Assembly (NCBI GenBank): GCA_902363455.1
Contig: CABJAC010000001.1
Location: 1,054,001 to 1,118,000, forward strand
Reading direction: 5' to 3'
Length of the DNA stretch: 64,000 nucleotides
DNA from: Caryophanales bacterium
Lineage (GTDB): Bacteria; Bacillota; Bacilli; Exiguobacteriales; Exiguobacteriaceae
Each line of letters starts with the position of its first letter. Position 1 is the first letter of the stretch. The notes under the pieces are model-generated. The model was not told the origin of the DNA, made no database searches, and saw nothing but the letters and a program-made list of their open reading frames with translations. The position numbers and the translations under genes were made by a program. Positions 33,769-43,059 of this stretch are shown here, in pieces.

Positions 33769-36603
33769 ATGGCAAGCCAGGATCAACAAGCATTTTATGG
33801 ACCAAACCTTGGGTATATCATTGAATTGTATGAACGTTTTTTAGAGGATGCTTCTTCTGTTGATGAAGAGACACGGACATACTTTGAACAAAATGGTGCT
33901 CCGGTTGCAGAAAGCGTAACGAAACAGCCGGTCGAAACGGGAGATTTCGAAAAGTACTTGGCAGCGAGCCGGTTGGCTGATCAAATTCGGGCGAAAGGTC
34001 ATCTTGCAGCCGATATTTATCCGCTCAAGGATCATCCACGCGAAACAGAGTTATTGGAACTTCGTCAGTTCGGATTAACCGAAGCCGATTTGCGGGGAAT
34101 GCCTGTCACACTCGTTTGTCCAGAACCACCATCTCATCTTCAAGATGCTTTTGAAGGCATCGAACACTTAAAAGCTCAGTATACAGGGGCGGCGGCTGTT
34201 GAATTTCAACATGTCGATGACTTGGATGAAAAGAAATGGTTGCGACAGAAGATTGAACAAGGTGCGCTGACAGCCAAGTTGACTGTTGATCAGAAAAAGC
34301 AATTGTTCAAACGATTGGCGGAAACGGAATTATTTGAAAAATATCTTCATAAAACATATGTCGGACAAAAACGTTTTTCAATCGAAGGACTTGATGCGAT
34401 GGTGCCGTTGCTCGACACGATCGTCGGTCATTTAATTGCTAACGGATCGGAAACAATCAATATCGGAATGGCGCATCGGGGACGACTAAACGTCTTGGCA
34501 CACGTTTTAGGAAAACCGTATGAAATGATTTTTGCAGAATTCCAACACGCACCGAACCATGATTTGGTTCCTTCCGAAGGTTCAATCGGTATCACGTACG
34601 GCTGGACAGGTGACGTCAAGTATCACCTTGGGTTAAACCGAAAGATGGAGCAACAATCCAGTAACGTCCGGATGACGCTTGCGAATAATCCGTCTCACCT
34701 TGAATTCGTCGATCCTGTTGTCGAAGGGTTTACACGAGCTGCGCAAGACGATCGTTCACAAAAAGGAGCTCCTCGTCAAGAACAAGGGAAAGCAGCTTCC
34801 ATCTTGATTCACGGTGATGCTGCGTTCCCGGGACAAGGGATTGTCGCTGAAACGCTCAACTTAGCCAACCTAAAAGGATACAATACGGGTGGAACGATTC
34901 ATATCATTGCCAACAATACGATTGGTTTCACGACAGAACCGACAGATTCCCGCTCAACACGGTATTCAAGTGATTTGGCAAAAGGTTATGAAATTCCGAT
35001 TTTCCATGTTAATGCGGATGAACCAGAAAGCTGTTTAGCAGTCGCTCTTCTTGCCAGCGAATACCGGGCAACGTTTAACAAGGATGTCTTAATTGATTTG
35101 ATTGGGTACCGTCGTTTCGGACATAACGAGATGGATGAGCCGATGAATACGAATCCCGTCCTCTATGATTTGATCCATAAACATGATTCAGCACGTGTTT
35201 TGTACGCCAAGCAACTGGTCGAACAAGGAGATGTCGCTAAAGAAGACGTGACGAAGATTGAAGCAGACATCAATGAGATGATGAAAACAGCACGTGAAAA
35301 AGTTCCAAATGTCGAGAAAGAATACGGTGGCATCATGCCGGACGTCGTCTTTAAAGGAGTGCCGCACATCGAGACGGGAGTTGCCGCCGAGAAATTGACT
35401 GCGTATAACGAGCAGCTACTCGAATGGCCAAGTGGTTTCAGTGTCTTCCACAAACTCGAAAAAGTATTGAAACGCCGTACGGATGCATTGACGACGAAAA
35501 ACGGAATCGACTGGGGACATGCAGAAACGTTGGCATTCGCCTCCATCCTCTCAGAGGGGACACCGATCCGACTCAGTGGTCAAGATTCGGAACGGGGAAC
35601 ATTTGCCCAGCGGAATATTAATTTAAATGACGTAAAAACGGGACAATCCTTCTCTCCGATGCACAGCTTGGACTCTGCGACAGCATCGTTTGCCGTCTAC
35701 AACAGTCCGTTGTCGGAAGCGGGCGTTCTCGGATTCGAATACGGCTACAATGTGTTTGCACCTGAGACACTTGTTTTATGGGAAGCCCAGTACGGTGACT
35801 TTGCAAACTCCGGTCAAGTCATCTTTGATCAGTTCATCTCGGCAAGTCGTGCAAAATGGGGACAAACGTCCGGGCTTGTCATGCTGTTGCCGCACGGATA
35901 CGAAGGACAAGGACCGGAACACTCGAGTGGTCGCTTAGAGCGCTTCTTGACGTTGTCGGGTGAAAAGAACTGGACGGTTGCCAACGTGTCGAGTGCGGCC
36001 CAATACTTCCATCTGCTTCGCCGTCAGGCAGCGATACTTGGAAAAGAAGAAGTCCGTCCACTCGTCGTCATGACGCCGAAAAGTTTACTCCGTCATCCAC
36101 TGGCAACTTCTGATCTATCCGAACTGACAAACGGTTCATTCAAACGACTCGTCGAACAAGAGGGCTTAGGGCAATCACCGGAACAAGTTGAACGGATTGT
36201 TTTCTGCAGCGGGAAAGTTGCGATTGACTTAGCAGAAGCCGTCTCGAAATCAGACGATGACTTCAACTGGTTGCACATCGTCCGGATCGAAGAAATTTAT
36301 CCATTCCCGGCCAAACAGTTAAACGCCTTGTTGGAACGTTATCCGAATGTTGCTGAATTTGTTTGGGTTCAGGAAGAACCGAAAAACATGGGCGCATGGA
36401 CTTACATTGAACCACGTCTTGAATCGGTTGCCGTCAATGGGATTACAAACGTCCGTTACATCGGCCGTCGTCGACGTTCGAGTACGGCGGAAGGTGATCC
36501 GACAGGTCACAAAGTCGAACAAGCGCGGATTCTAACAGAAGCCTTGACACGAACGACAGTCAACCAGCCGAGCGCATCAGCTACTTCCGAAACAAATGTC
36601 TAA
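33769..36603 (+). CDS. odhA: 2-oxoglutarate dehydrogenase E1 component
   Basis: The 944-residue thiamine-diphosphate enzyme decarboxylates 2-oxoglutarate in the citric acid cycle. It has the E1o signatures: an N-terminal GPNLGYIIELYERFLED, the active-site histidine region AHRGRLNVLAHVLGKP near residue 237, the ThDP motif HGDAAFPGQG near residue 345 followed by NNTIGFTT, and RRFGHNEMDEP near 460. The transketolase-like C-terminal half has LPHGYEGQGPEHSS near residue 710. ATG 33769 has GGGGGG eight bases upstream; an ATG at 33748 has no ribosome site. It is co-transcribed with odhB 51 bases later. Confidence 0.97.
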   Translation: MASQDQQAFYGPNLGYIIELYERFLEDASSVDEETRTYFEQNGAPVAESVTKQPVETGDFEKYLAASRLADQIRAKGHLAADIYPLKDHPRETELLELRQFGLTEADLRGMPVTLVCPEPPSHLQDAFEGIEHLKAQYTGAAAVEFQHVDDLDEKKWLRQKIEQGALTAKLTVDQKKQLFKRLAETELFEKYLHKTYVGQKRFSIEGLDAMVPLLDTIVGHLIANGSETINIGMAHRGRLNVLAHVLGKPYEMIFAEFQHAPNHDLVPSEGSIGITYGWTGDVKYHLGLNRKMEQQSSNVRMTLANNPSHLEFVDPVVEGFTRAAQDDRSQKGAPRQEQGKAASILIHGDAAFPGQGIVAETLNLANLKGYNTGGTIHIIANNTIGFTTEPTDSRSTRYSSDLAKGYEIPIFHVNADEPESCLAVALLASEYRATFNKDVLIDLIGYRRFGHNEMDEPMNTNPVLYDLIHKHDSARVLYAKQLVEQGDVAKEDVTKIEADINEMMKTAREKVPNVEKEYGGIMPDVVFKGVPHIETGVAAEKLTAYNEQLLEWPSGFSVFHKLEKVLKRRTDALTTKNGIDWGHAETLAFASILSEGTPIRLSGQDSERGTFAQRNINLNDVKTGQSFSPMHSLDSATASFAVYNSPLSEAGVLGFEYGYNVFAPETLVLWEAQYGDFANSGQVIFDQFISASRAKWGQTSGLVMLLPHGYEGQGPEHSSGRLERFLTLSGEKNWTVANVSSAAQYFHLLRRQAAILGKEEVRPLVVMTPKSLLRHPLATSDLSELTNGSFKRLVEQEGLGQSPEQVERIVFCSGKVAIDLAEAVSKSDDDFNWLHIVRIEEIYPFPAKQLNALLERYPNVAEFVWVQEEPKNMGAWTYIEPRLESVAVNGITNVRYIGRRRRSSTAEGDPTGHKVEQARILTEALTRTTVNQPSASATSETNV

Positions 36604-36654
36604 TCTAAAATCAAGTGGGGTCAAACACGAAAAGTCTTAGGGGGACGAATTAAC

Positions 36655-37908
36655 ATGGAAATCAAAGTGCCAGAACTTGCAGAATCGATTACAGAAGGTA
36701 CGGTCGCATCGTGGTTAAAACAACCCGGCGATCAGGTAGAAAAAGGGGAAGCCATCGTCGAACTGGAGACAGATAAAGTCAACATCGAAGTACCGTCTGA
36801 CGAAGCTGGAATTCTGTCTGAAGTCATGGCGGCCGAAGGCGATACAGTCCGCGTCGGAGAAACGATTGCCATCATCACAGCAGGTGGAGAAGCGGCACAA
36901 CCGACAGAAGCAGCTCCGGCACCTGAACAAACAGAAGTACCCGTCGCACAGGAACCGAAAAAAGAACAACCGGCAGCTGTCGCTGCGACAGAAGCAACGT
37001 CACGCGTTGATCGCCCGATTGCCTCACCTGCTGCCCGGAAAATGGCACGCGAAAAAGGAATTGATTTAGCACAGGTCGCGACACAAGATCCACTTGGTCG
37101 AATTCGTGTTCAGGACGTCGCGACATTTGAAGTCGCTCCACGTGAACAAGCGAAACCGGAAACAAAAGCTCCGGCACCACAAGCCGCAACGCCTGCTGCA
37201 CCGGGGAAACCGGAAGAGCGGATTAAAATGTCACGTCGCCGTAAAACGATTGCCAATCGTTTGGTCGAAGTGCAGCAAACAGCAGCGATGTTGACGACGT
37301 TCAATGAAATCGATATGTCTGCCGTCATGTCTTTACGGAAACGCCGTCAAGAAAAATTCGTCAAAGACAATGAAGTCAAACTCGGGTTCATGTCATTCTT
37401 CACGAAAGCAGCAGTAGCGGCCTTGAAGAAAATGCCGTATTTGAATGCTGAAATTCAAGGAGACGAGATCGTTCTCAAGAAATTCTACGATATTGGAATC
37501 GCCGTTTCGGCACCAGACGGGTTGGTCGTACCGGTCGTTCGCGATGCCGATAAAAAGAACTTCGGTGAAATTGAGAAAGATATCATTAATCTTGCGGTCA
37601 AGGCGCGGGATAATAAACTTGGATTATCGGATTTGACAGGCGGGACATTTACGATTACAAACGGCGGAACGTTTGGTTCATTAATGTCAACACCGATTCT
37701 CAACGGACCACAAGTCGCGATTCTCGGAATGCATGCGATCAATTTGCGTCCGATCGCGATTAGTGCAGAACGGATGGAAAATCGTCCGATGATGTATGTC
37801 GCGCTTTCTTACGATCACCGCATCGTGGATGGAAAAGAAGCCGTTACTTTCTTAAAACACATTAAAGATTTGCTCGAAGATCCGGAATCATTGATTTTTG
37901 AAGCATAA
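36655..37908 (+). CDS. odhB: Dihydrolipoamide succinyltransferase (E2 of 2-oxoglutarate dehydrogenase)
   Basis: The 417-residue protein has a lipoyl domain with the lipoylated lysine in [13 protein letters not shown] near residue 42, an Ala/Pro-rich linker, a peripheral subunit-binding domain ([15 protein letters not shown], then DPLGRI, near residues 120-155), a second linker, and the catalytic domain from about residue 185 ending in [13 protein letters not shown] with the active-site histidine near 387. It transfers the succinyl group to CoA. The E3 gene is not adjacent, which is usual as it is shared with pyruvate dehydrogenase. AGGGGGAC precedes the ATG. Confidence 0.97.
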   Translation: MEIKVPELAESITEGTVASWLKQPGDQVEKGEAIVELETDKVNIEVPSDEAGILSEVMAAEGDTVRVGETIAIITAGGEAAQPTEAAPAPEQTEVPVAQEPKKEQPAAVAATEATSRVDRPIASPAARKMAREKGIDLAQVATQDPLGRIRVQDVATFEVAPREQAKPETKAPAPQAATPAAPGKPEERIKMSRRRKTIANRLVEVQQTAAMLTTFNEIDMSAVMSLRKRRQEKFVKDNEVKLGFMSFFTKAAVAALKKMPYLNAEIQGDEIVLKKFYDIGIAVSAPDGLVVPVVRDADKKNFGEIEKDIINLAVKARDNKLGLSDLTGGTFTITNGGTFGSLMSTPILNGPQVAILGMHAINLRPIAISAERMENRPMMYVALSYDHRIVDGKEAVTFLKHIKDLLEDPESLIFEA

Positions 37909-37921
37909 GCAAGATCATACA

Positions 37922-37957
37922 AACGGGGCTGACTCAAAAGTCAGTCCCGTTTTTTCT
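37922..37957 (+). terminator. Terminator of odhAB
   Basis: ACGGGGCTGACT and AGTCAGTCCCGT form a 12-bp stem with one G-U pair, followed by six T. Confidence 0.92.
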
Positions 37958-38072
37958 CGGATATGACATATCTGTCATCGAATCTACACAGAAGATTACA
38001 GCAGATTCATAATTCCTTTATTGTCAGCCGGTAAGATACGGTTTGTACGTTACTTTAAAGGGGGAAACATGA

Positions 38073-38966
38073 ATGATGAAACAGATGGGTGTCACGATGG
38101 TCGTGGGAATGGTTGTCGCAAGTAGTTCCGTCAGTACTGAGGCAGCAGGTAAAGAAAAGGGGCTGCTTGACCCTAACCGTATTGTCAATGTTGCCCATCG
38201 CGGAGCATCGGGTTATGCACCGGAACATACAATGGCCGCTTACGAAATCGGACACAAAACATTAAAAGCCGACTACATTGAAATTGACTTGCAAATGACG
38301 AAGGACGGTCAGTTGATTGCGATGCATGACGAGACGGTGGATCGAACGACAAATGGTTCAGGTGCAGTTAAGGACAAGACGCTCTCGGAAATAAAAGAGT
38401 TGGATGCAGGAAGTTGGTTTAATGAAGCATATCCGGCGTATGCGGAAGAACATTACAAAGGATTAAGTGTACCGACGCTCGATGAAATTTTTGAACGCTA
38501 CGGAAAACATGCAAATTATTATATTGAGACAAAATCACCAGAAGTTTACCCAAGAATGGAGAAAAAGTTAGTAGAGAAGCTGTCCCAATATGGATTATCA
38601 AGTGATCGAATTCGTCAGGGGCAGGTTATGATTCAGTCGTTCAGCCGAGACAGCTTATTGAAAGTTAAAGAACTGGACCATCAACTTCCGCTTGTCCAAC
38701 TCTTAGAAGCGTCGGAAACGACACGTTTAACAACGAAGGACTTGCAGGTCATCCAATCATACGCAGTCGGAGTCGGACCGTCGTTTAAATCATTGACACG
38801 AGAAAATACAAAACAAATCCGGGATAACGGATTATTGCTTCATCCCTATACAGTCAATGAAAAAGCGGATATGAAACGAATGCTCGATTACGGAGTAACA
38901 GGAGTCTTTACGAATTACGCAGACCGCTTTAATGAAGTGTTACGTACTTATAAAAATAAAAAATGA
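38073..38966 (+). CDS. glpQ: Secreted glycerophosphodiester phosphodiesterase
   Basis: The 297-residue protein has an N-terminal signal peptide (hydrophobic MGVTMVVGMVVASSS, probable cleavage after STEAA) and a GDPD TIM barrel: VAHRGASGYAPEHT near residue 45, the metal ligands EIDLQMTKDG near 70, MHDETVDRTTNG near 88, and a C-terminal LLHPYTVN with GVFTNYADR. It would release glycerol-3-phosphate from teichoic acid or deacylated lipids outside the cell. Two ATGs adjoin (38073 and 38076) after AAGGGGG. I see no Pho box. The gene stands alone. Confidence 0.9.
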   Translation: MMKQMGVTMVVGMVVASSSVSTEAAGKEKGLLDPNRIVNVAHRGASGYAPEHTMAAYEIGHKTLKADYIEIDLQMTKDGQLIAMHDETVDRTTNGSGAVKDKTLSEIKELDAGSWFNEAYPAYAEEHYKGLSVPTLDEIFERYGKHANYYIETKSPEVYPRMEKKLVEKLSQYGLSSDRIRQGQVMIQSFSRDSLLKVKELDHQLPLVQLLEASETTRLTTKDLQVIQSYAVGVGPSFKSLTRENTKQIRDNGLLLHPYTVNEKADMKRMLDYGVTGVFTNYADRFNEVLRTYKNKK

Positions 38967-39162
38967 CAGTAGGATCAGTCAGTTTCCCTTTCAAGCGGAA
39001 ACTGATTTTTTTTGAAATCAGGAATCTAAATCGTGTTGGCTTACGTATACATAATTAGAGCATCTCTATTATTTTCGATTGAAATGGAAAATGTTAAGAT
39101 GAAACAGCAAAGTTGGAAGAGGTCGTCAAAGGCTTCGTGAACAGGGAATGGAGTGGAACGAC

Positions 39163-39609
39163 ATGCGAATTACACAATATACGGATTATGGACTTCGGGT
39201 CTTGATTTATTTAGGGATACATCGAGAAGAGGTTACACCGATGCCGGCAATTGCCAATCATTACGGAATTTCATCCAATCATTTGATGAAAGTCACGCAA
39301 CAACTGACGAAGCTTGGATACGTGGAGTCGACGCGTGGTCGTACAGGTGGATTACGATTGATCCGTGATCCGGAGGAAATTAATATCGGTAAAGTCGTCC
39401 GTGAGATGGAACCAATGGATATCGTCGAATGTTTTGCAAAAGACGGTCATTGTGTGATAGAACCCCAATGTCAGCTCAAAGGGATTTTAGCTCGGGCCTT
39501 ACGGGCGTTTATCCGTGAACTGGAACAACATACGTTAGCGGAACTGCTCACCAATCGACATGAATTAGAATTATTATTTGCAAAAACGGATGCGAACCCT
39601 TCACGATAA
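39163..39609 (+). CDS. nsrR: NsrR, nitric-oxide-sensing Rrf2 repressor
   Basis: The 148-residue Rrf2-family protein begins MRITQYTDYGLRVLIYLG, with the winged-helix recognition region SNHLMKVTQQLTKLGYVESTRGRTGGL near residues 38-65. Three cysteines near residues 88-105 (ECFAKDGHCVIEPQCQLKG) have the NsrR/IscR spacing for an Fe-S cluster, and the PQC-type loop favours NsrR. It would sense nitric oxide and release flavohaemoglobin or nitrite-respiration promoters; none is next to it. ATG 39163 has GGAG nine bases upstream and is preferred to ATG 39148. Confidence 0.88.
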   Translation: MRITQYTDYGLRVLIYLGIHREEVTPMPAIANHYGISSNHLMKVTQQLTKLGYVESTRGRTGGLRLIRDPEEINIGKVVREMEPMDIVECFAKDGHCVIEPQCQLKGILARALRAFIRELEQHTLAELLTNRHELELLFAKTDANPSR

Positions 39610-39636
39610 GTGAACGGTTGCATCCGTTTTTTGTAT
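39585..39636 (+). terminator. Terminator overlapping the nsrR 3' end
   Basis: AACGGATGC and GCATCCGTT form the outer stem around a partly paired inner part, followed by six T. The left arm lies in the last codons of nsrR. Confidence 0.8.
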
Positions 39637-39667
39637 ACTCGTATATTTTGATTCAAAATCATTGAAC

Positions 39668-40048
39668 TCATTTTAATTTTGGACTAGGTCGTTTTTTAGG
39701 AGTAACGTGTTCCGGATTTTTCGCAAGATCATCTTGAACGGATCCCTTCCAAAGCGGTACATCACTGTAATACGCAGCCCTTGCAATTAAATGTCCGCCG
39801 ATTGGTGCGGTAATCAAAACGAACAAGATCCCGAGCAAAACACGGGAAGAGAAAAATCCGTCTTCTGCGACGAAATAGATGATCACGCCAATGAGAATAC
39901 TCATGACGCCAAGTGTCGCACTCTTAGAGGCGGCATGAGCACGCGTATAAAGGTCAGGTAGCCGAATGAGACCAAGTGCGGTCACGAGGCTGAAAAATGC
40001 CCCGATCAATGCAAAGACGGCTACGAAAATATCACTGATTGCGGTCAC
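39668..40048 (-). CDS. mrpG: Mrp antiporter subunit G
   Basis: The 126-residue protein has three membrane helices and the MrpG/PhaG core LPDLYTRAHAASKSATLG near residues 30-48, then a basic C-terminal tail. It is the last gene of the operon and overlaps mrpF by 17 bases. In the Mrp complex the small subunits are all required for Na+/H+ exchange across the cell membrane. Confidence 0.95.
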   Translation of the reverse strand: MTAISDIFVAVFALIGAFFSLVTALGLIRLPDLYTRAHAASKSATLGVMSILIGVIIYFVAEDGFFSSRVLLGILFVLITAPIGGHLIARAAYYSDVPLWKGSVQDDLAKNPEHVTPKKRPSPKLK

Positions 40049-40316
40049 GTTCGATGATCTCTCCTTTCTCGATGAATTTAGAGAAGGCGACGGTGCCGAT
40101 GAACGCCAATATTCCGATCAATAAGATGACTTCCAAGTAGTCACTCGTCCGAAGAATAATCGAGACGAGACCGACGACGGAAATCAGGCTGATCCCGATC
40201 GAGTCGAGGGCGATGACCCGGTCGGCAACGGACGGTCCTTTGATGACGCGGTAAAATAACCCGAGCATCGACAGGAATACGCCACCCAAGGCGATGAATA
40301 AAATGGTCTCTAACAT
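40032..40316 (-). CDS. mrpF: Mrp antiporter subunit F
   Basis: The 94-residue protein has three helices and the MrpF signature KGPSVADRVIALDSIG near residues 27-42. It overlaps mrpE by 1 base and mrpG by 17 bases. MrpF from alkaliphilic Bacillus has been linked with bile-salt and Na+ efflux. The gene order and length are as in Bacillus. Confidence 0.95.
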   Translation of the reverse strand: MLETILFIALGGVFLSMLGLFYRVIKGPSVADRVIALDSIGISLISVVGLVSIILRTSDYLEVILLIGILAFIGTVAFSKFIEKGEIIERDRNQ

Positions 40317-40792
40317 CAGCGGCTCACCTCCAAGATGGCTTTCTCAAAACTGTTTCGAATCGAGTCAACGGCATCATCAGCTTCCGGCATATGCAACGCA
40401 TGGATGTACAATGTCTTATTGTCATCGGAAATATCGACGACCAAGGTGCCGGGTGTCAACGTAATCAGCAACGACAGCAACGTGATTTGCCAGTTGTGTT
40501 TGAGCTCGGTTTCATAGGCGAAAATACCGGGCTTGATATCAAGTCGTGGTTTCAAGATGATGGACAGCACCTGGAGATTCGCCACAACAAGTTCATATAA
40601 AAAGCGAATGAACAGTCGAATCAACGCGATGAACGGTCCGAGATAAAACCGGCTACTGAACCCCCTCCGCATTGCAAACATCGCAATCAATCCCAATAAA
40701 TAGCCGATGATGAACGATGACGTCGAGAAGGAATTAGCAAGAAACATCCAGAGGAACGCAAGCAAGAGATTGAGTAATAACTGAAACGGCAT
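40316..40792 (-). CDS. mrpE: Mrp antiporter subunit E
   Basis: The 158-residue protein matches MrpE: N-terminal helices with LLNLLLAFLWMFL, then YELVVANLQVLSIILKPRLDIKPGIF near residue 67, and TLTPGTLVVDISDDNKTLYIHAL near 110. It lies 4 bases after mrpD and overlaps mrpF by 1 base. It is a structural subunit of the heptameric antiporter. Confidence 0.95.
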   Translation of the reverse strand: MPFQLLLNLLLAFLWMFLANSFSTSSFIIGYLLGLIAMFAMRRGFSSRFYLGPFIALIRLFIRFLYELVVANLQVLSIILKPRLDIKPGIFAYETELKHNWQITLLSLLITLTPGTLVVDISDDNKTLYIHALHMPEADDAVDSIRNSFEKAILEVSR

Positions 40793-40796
40793 AAGA

Positions 40797-42281
40797 TTAG
40801 TCCTCCTTCAGTACGGCTTGAATATAGATTGAGGGATCGACAAGTGGATCCACGGCTTGCGAGATGAACGGTCGTACCGCTTCCGTCCCGACACCATACA
40901 AAACAGTCATCGTGACCAAAACGAGTGCAGGTGCGAGCAATTGTTTCGTCAGGTGGCGTTTCGGACCCGTGTAGGTCTTCGGCGATCCCCAAAATCCACG
41001 GATGAAAATCTGCATCACGGAATAGAGGACGAGCAGACTCGAAATCAAGACGACGAACGGTCCGACAAGATCACCTGCTTCAAAGCCACCACGGACGATC
41101 AGCAACTTTCCGATGAAACCACTGAGTGGTGGAATCCCGGCGAGTGACAATGCAGCAATGAAATACGTCCACCCGAGTAAGGGATAGTCTTTGATCATTC
41201 CACCCATATCTTTTAAGCGACTCGATCCAGCGATGCCGATCATGACACCGATCAACAGGAACAAGGCGGCCTTAATTAACATGTCATGAATCAGGTAGAA
41301 CACCGCTCCTTCGAGTGACTGACGGGTCATGACAGAGACGCCGTACAAGATGACGCCGACCGCGACGATGATGTTGTAAATTAAGATCTGTTTAACGTCG
41401 CGTGTTGCCAGTGCACCGATGACACCGATGACGATCGTTGCCAGTGCCAACCAACCGAGAATTTGATGCGTGAACTCTTGCTGATGCGAGAAAAACAGGC
41501 TGTATGTCCGCAAGATCCCATAGACGCCGACTTTCGTCAGCAATGCGCCAAACAGCGCAAGAACGGGTGTCGGAGGCACTTGGTACGAGCCGGGAAGCCA
41601 GAAGTATAACGGGAAGATGGCACCCTTTAATCCAAAGACAATCAAAAACAGAATCGCAATGACGCTGAGAATGCCAGGCTGATTGATGTCTGCGATTTTT
41701 TGTGAGATGTCTGCCATGCTCAGAGAACCGATGACACCGTACAAAAAGGCGACGGTCATGACGAACAGAGCGGACGAGATGACGTTAATCAACAAGTATT
41801 TCAAGGACTCACGCAACTGAGCCGGTTTTCCTCCAAGCACAATCAAAACGTAAGAAGAAATCAAGAAGACTTCAAAAAAGACGAACATATTAAAGATATC
41901 ACCTGTCGTGAAGGCTCCATTTACACCGACGAGTAAAAATTGGACGGCGATGTAATAATAAAACCGCTGATGTAAGTCGGACAAATAATAGATCGAATAC
42001 CAGACGACAAAAAAGACAAGTAAGCTGGTCGTCAAAACAAGTAAGGCGGATAACATATCCGACACAAGCGTGATACCGAATGGAGCCGGCCAACTGCCGA
42101 GTGTGACGGTCAGGATTCCGTCTTTTCGGATACTGTAGACGAGATAGGCCGCTGCACCGGTGCTTAAAAAGGTCGAGACGAGAGAGAGCGTCCGTTGCAG
42201 ACGGAGCCGATTCGGGAACAGCATCAAAATGACACCGGTAATCAGCGGAATTAAAAGCGGTAATAACGGTAAATTAATCAT
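40797..42281 (-). CDS. mrpD: Mrp antiporter subunit D
   Basis: The 494-residue, roughly 14-helix protein is homologous to the proton-pumping subunits NuoM/N of complex I. Conserved features include [16 protein letters not shown] near residue 137 with the helix-5 glutamate, a lysine-bearing [18 protein letters not shown] near 220 and LLIGVMIG near 340. With MrpA it forms the ion-moving core. It overlaps mrpC by 8 bases. Confidence 0.96.
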   Translation of the reverse strand: MINLPLLPLLIPLITGVILMLFPNRLRLQRTLSLVSTFLSTGAAAYLVYSIRKDGILTVTLGSWPAPFGITLVSDMLSALLVLTTSLLVFFVVWYSIYYLSDLHQRFYYYIAVQFLLVGVNGAFTTGDIFNMFVFFEVFLISSYVLIVLGGKPAQLRESLKYLLINVISSALFVMTVAFLYGVIGSLSMADISQKIADINQPGILSVIAILFLIVFGLKGAIFPLYFWLPGSYQVPPTPVLALFGALLTKVGVYGILRTYSLFFSHQQEFTHQILGWLALATIVIGVIGALATRDVKQILIYNIIVAVGVILYGVSVMTRQSLEGAVFYLIHDMLIKAALFLLIGVMIGIAGSSRLKDMGGMIKDYPLLGWTYFIAALSLAGIPPLSGFIGKLLIVRGGFEAGDLVGPFVVLISSLLVLYSVMQIFIRGFWGSPKTYTGPKRHLTKQLLAPALVLVTMTVLYGVGTEAVRPFISQAVDPLVDPSIYIQAVLKED

Positions 42282-42615
42282 GCGTATCGGTTCCTTTCAT
42301 TTCCTCGAGATTGTCAGTGCCCAGTTCTTGGTAAGCCCGGTAGGCGAGCACGAGGAAAAATGCGGTCACGCCGAAACTGATGACGATTGCCGTTAGAACA
42401 AGCGCTTGTGGCAGTGGATCCGTGTACTGGGTGACCCCGTCTTTAATGACGGGCGCCGCTCCGGTCTTCAGACCACCCATCGTCATGACGATCAAATGAG
42501 CCGCGTGACTGAGTAAACCGGTTCCAATGATGATGCGTAAAATACTTTTTGAAAGAATGAGATAGACGGCACACATCGTCAAGATGCCTGCGGCAATCGC
42601 CATGATGATTTCCAT
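42274..42615 (-). CDS. mrpC: Mrp antiporter subunit C
   Basis: The 113-residue protein has three helices and is homologous to NuoK. It contains [15 protein letters not shown] near residues 35-50 and [25 protein letters not shown] near 67-91. It lies 3 bases after mrpB and overlaps mrpD by 8 bases. Confidence 0.95.
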   Translation of the reverse strand: MEIIMAIAAGILTMCAVYLILSKSILRIIIGTGLLSHAAHLIVMTMGGLKTGAAPVIKDGVTQYTDPLPQALVLTAIVISFGVTAFFLVLAYRAYQELGTDNLEEMKGTDTHD

Positions 42616-42618
42616 GCG

Positions 42619-43059
42619 TTAATCACTCTCCCCAATCGTTTGAATAATTGTCATCGTCACACCGACGACGACGAGATATACCCCTAAATCGAACAGCATT
42701 GCTGTGTGTAAGGACGTTTTTCCGAACAACGGCAAATTGAAATAGTCGTGGGCATGTGTAAAAAATGGTTTGTTGAACAACAGGGCGCCTGAAGCCGTCA
42801 AGACGGAAATCAACATCCCTATGGCTGTCATCTGTTTGTAGTCGACAGGCAGGATTTGTCGAAGCGTCTTGATATCAAAGGCAAGCAAAATCAAGACAAG
42901 TGCGGAAGCCGTCACGAGACCGCCGACGAAGCCGCCACCCGGCGTATAATGACCGGCGAAAAACAGGTAGACGGCAAACAAAAAGATAATGAACGTGATG
43001 AACGTCGTGGCAGATTCCAAGATGACGTCATTCGTATGCTTCTTCATCGGGTTTTTCAT
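42619..43059 (-). CDS. mrpB: Mrp antiporter subunit B
   Basis: The 146-residue protein has four helices and the MrpB motif HYTPGGGFVGGLVTASALVL near residue 37, followed by DLGVYLVVVGVTM near the end. It overlaps mrpA by 4 bases. The helix content resembles the C-terminal part of MrpA, to which the subunit is related. Confidence 0.95.
   Translation of the reverse strand: MKNPMKKHTNDVILESATTFITFIIFLFAVYLFFAGHYTPGGGFVGGLVTASALVLILLAFDIKTLRQILPVDYKQMTAIGMLISVLTASGALLFNKPFFTHAHDYFNLPLFGKTSLHTAMLFDLGVYLVVVGVTMTIIQTIGESD

Noticed and set aside
35163..35546. 127-codon antisense frame inside odhA
   Set aside because: Serine- and cysteine-rich composition typical of a reverse-strand shadow; odhA is certain here.
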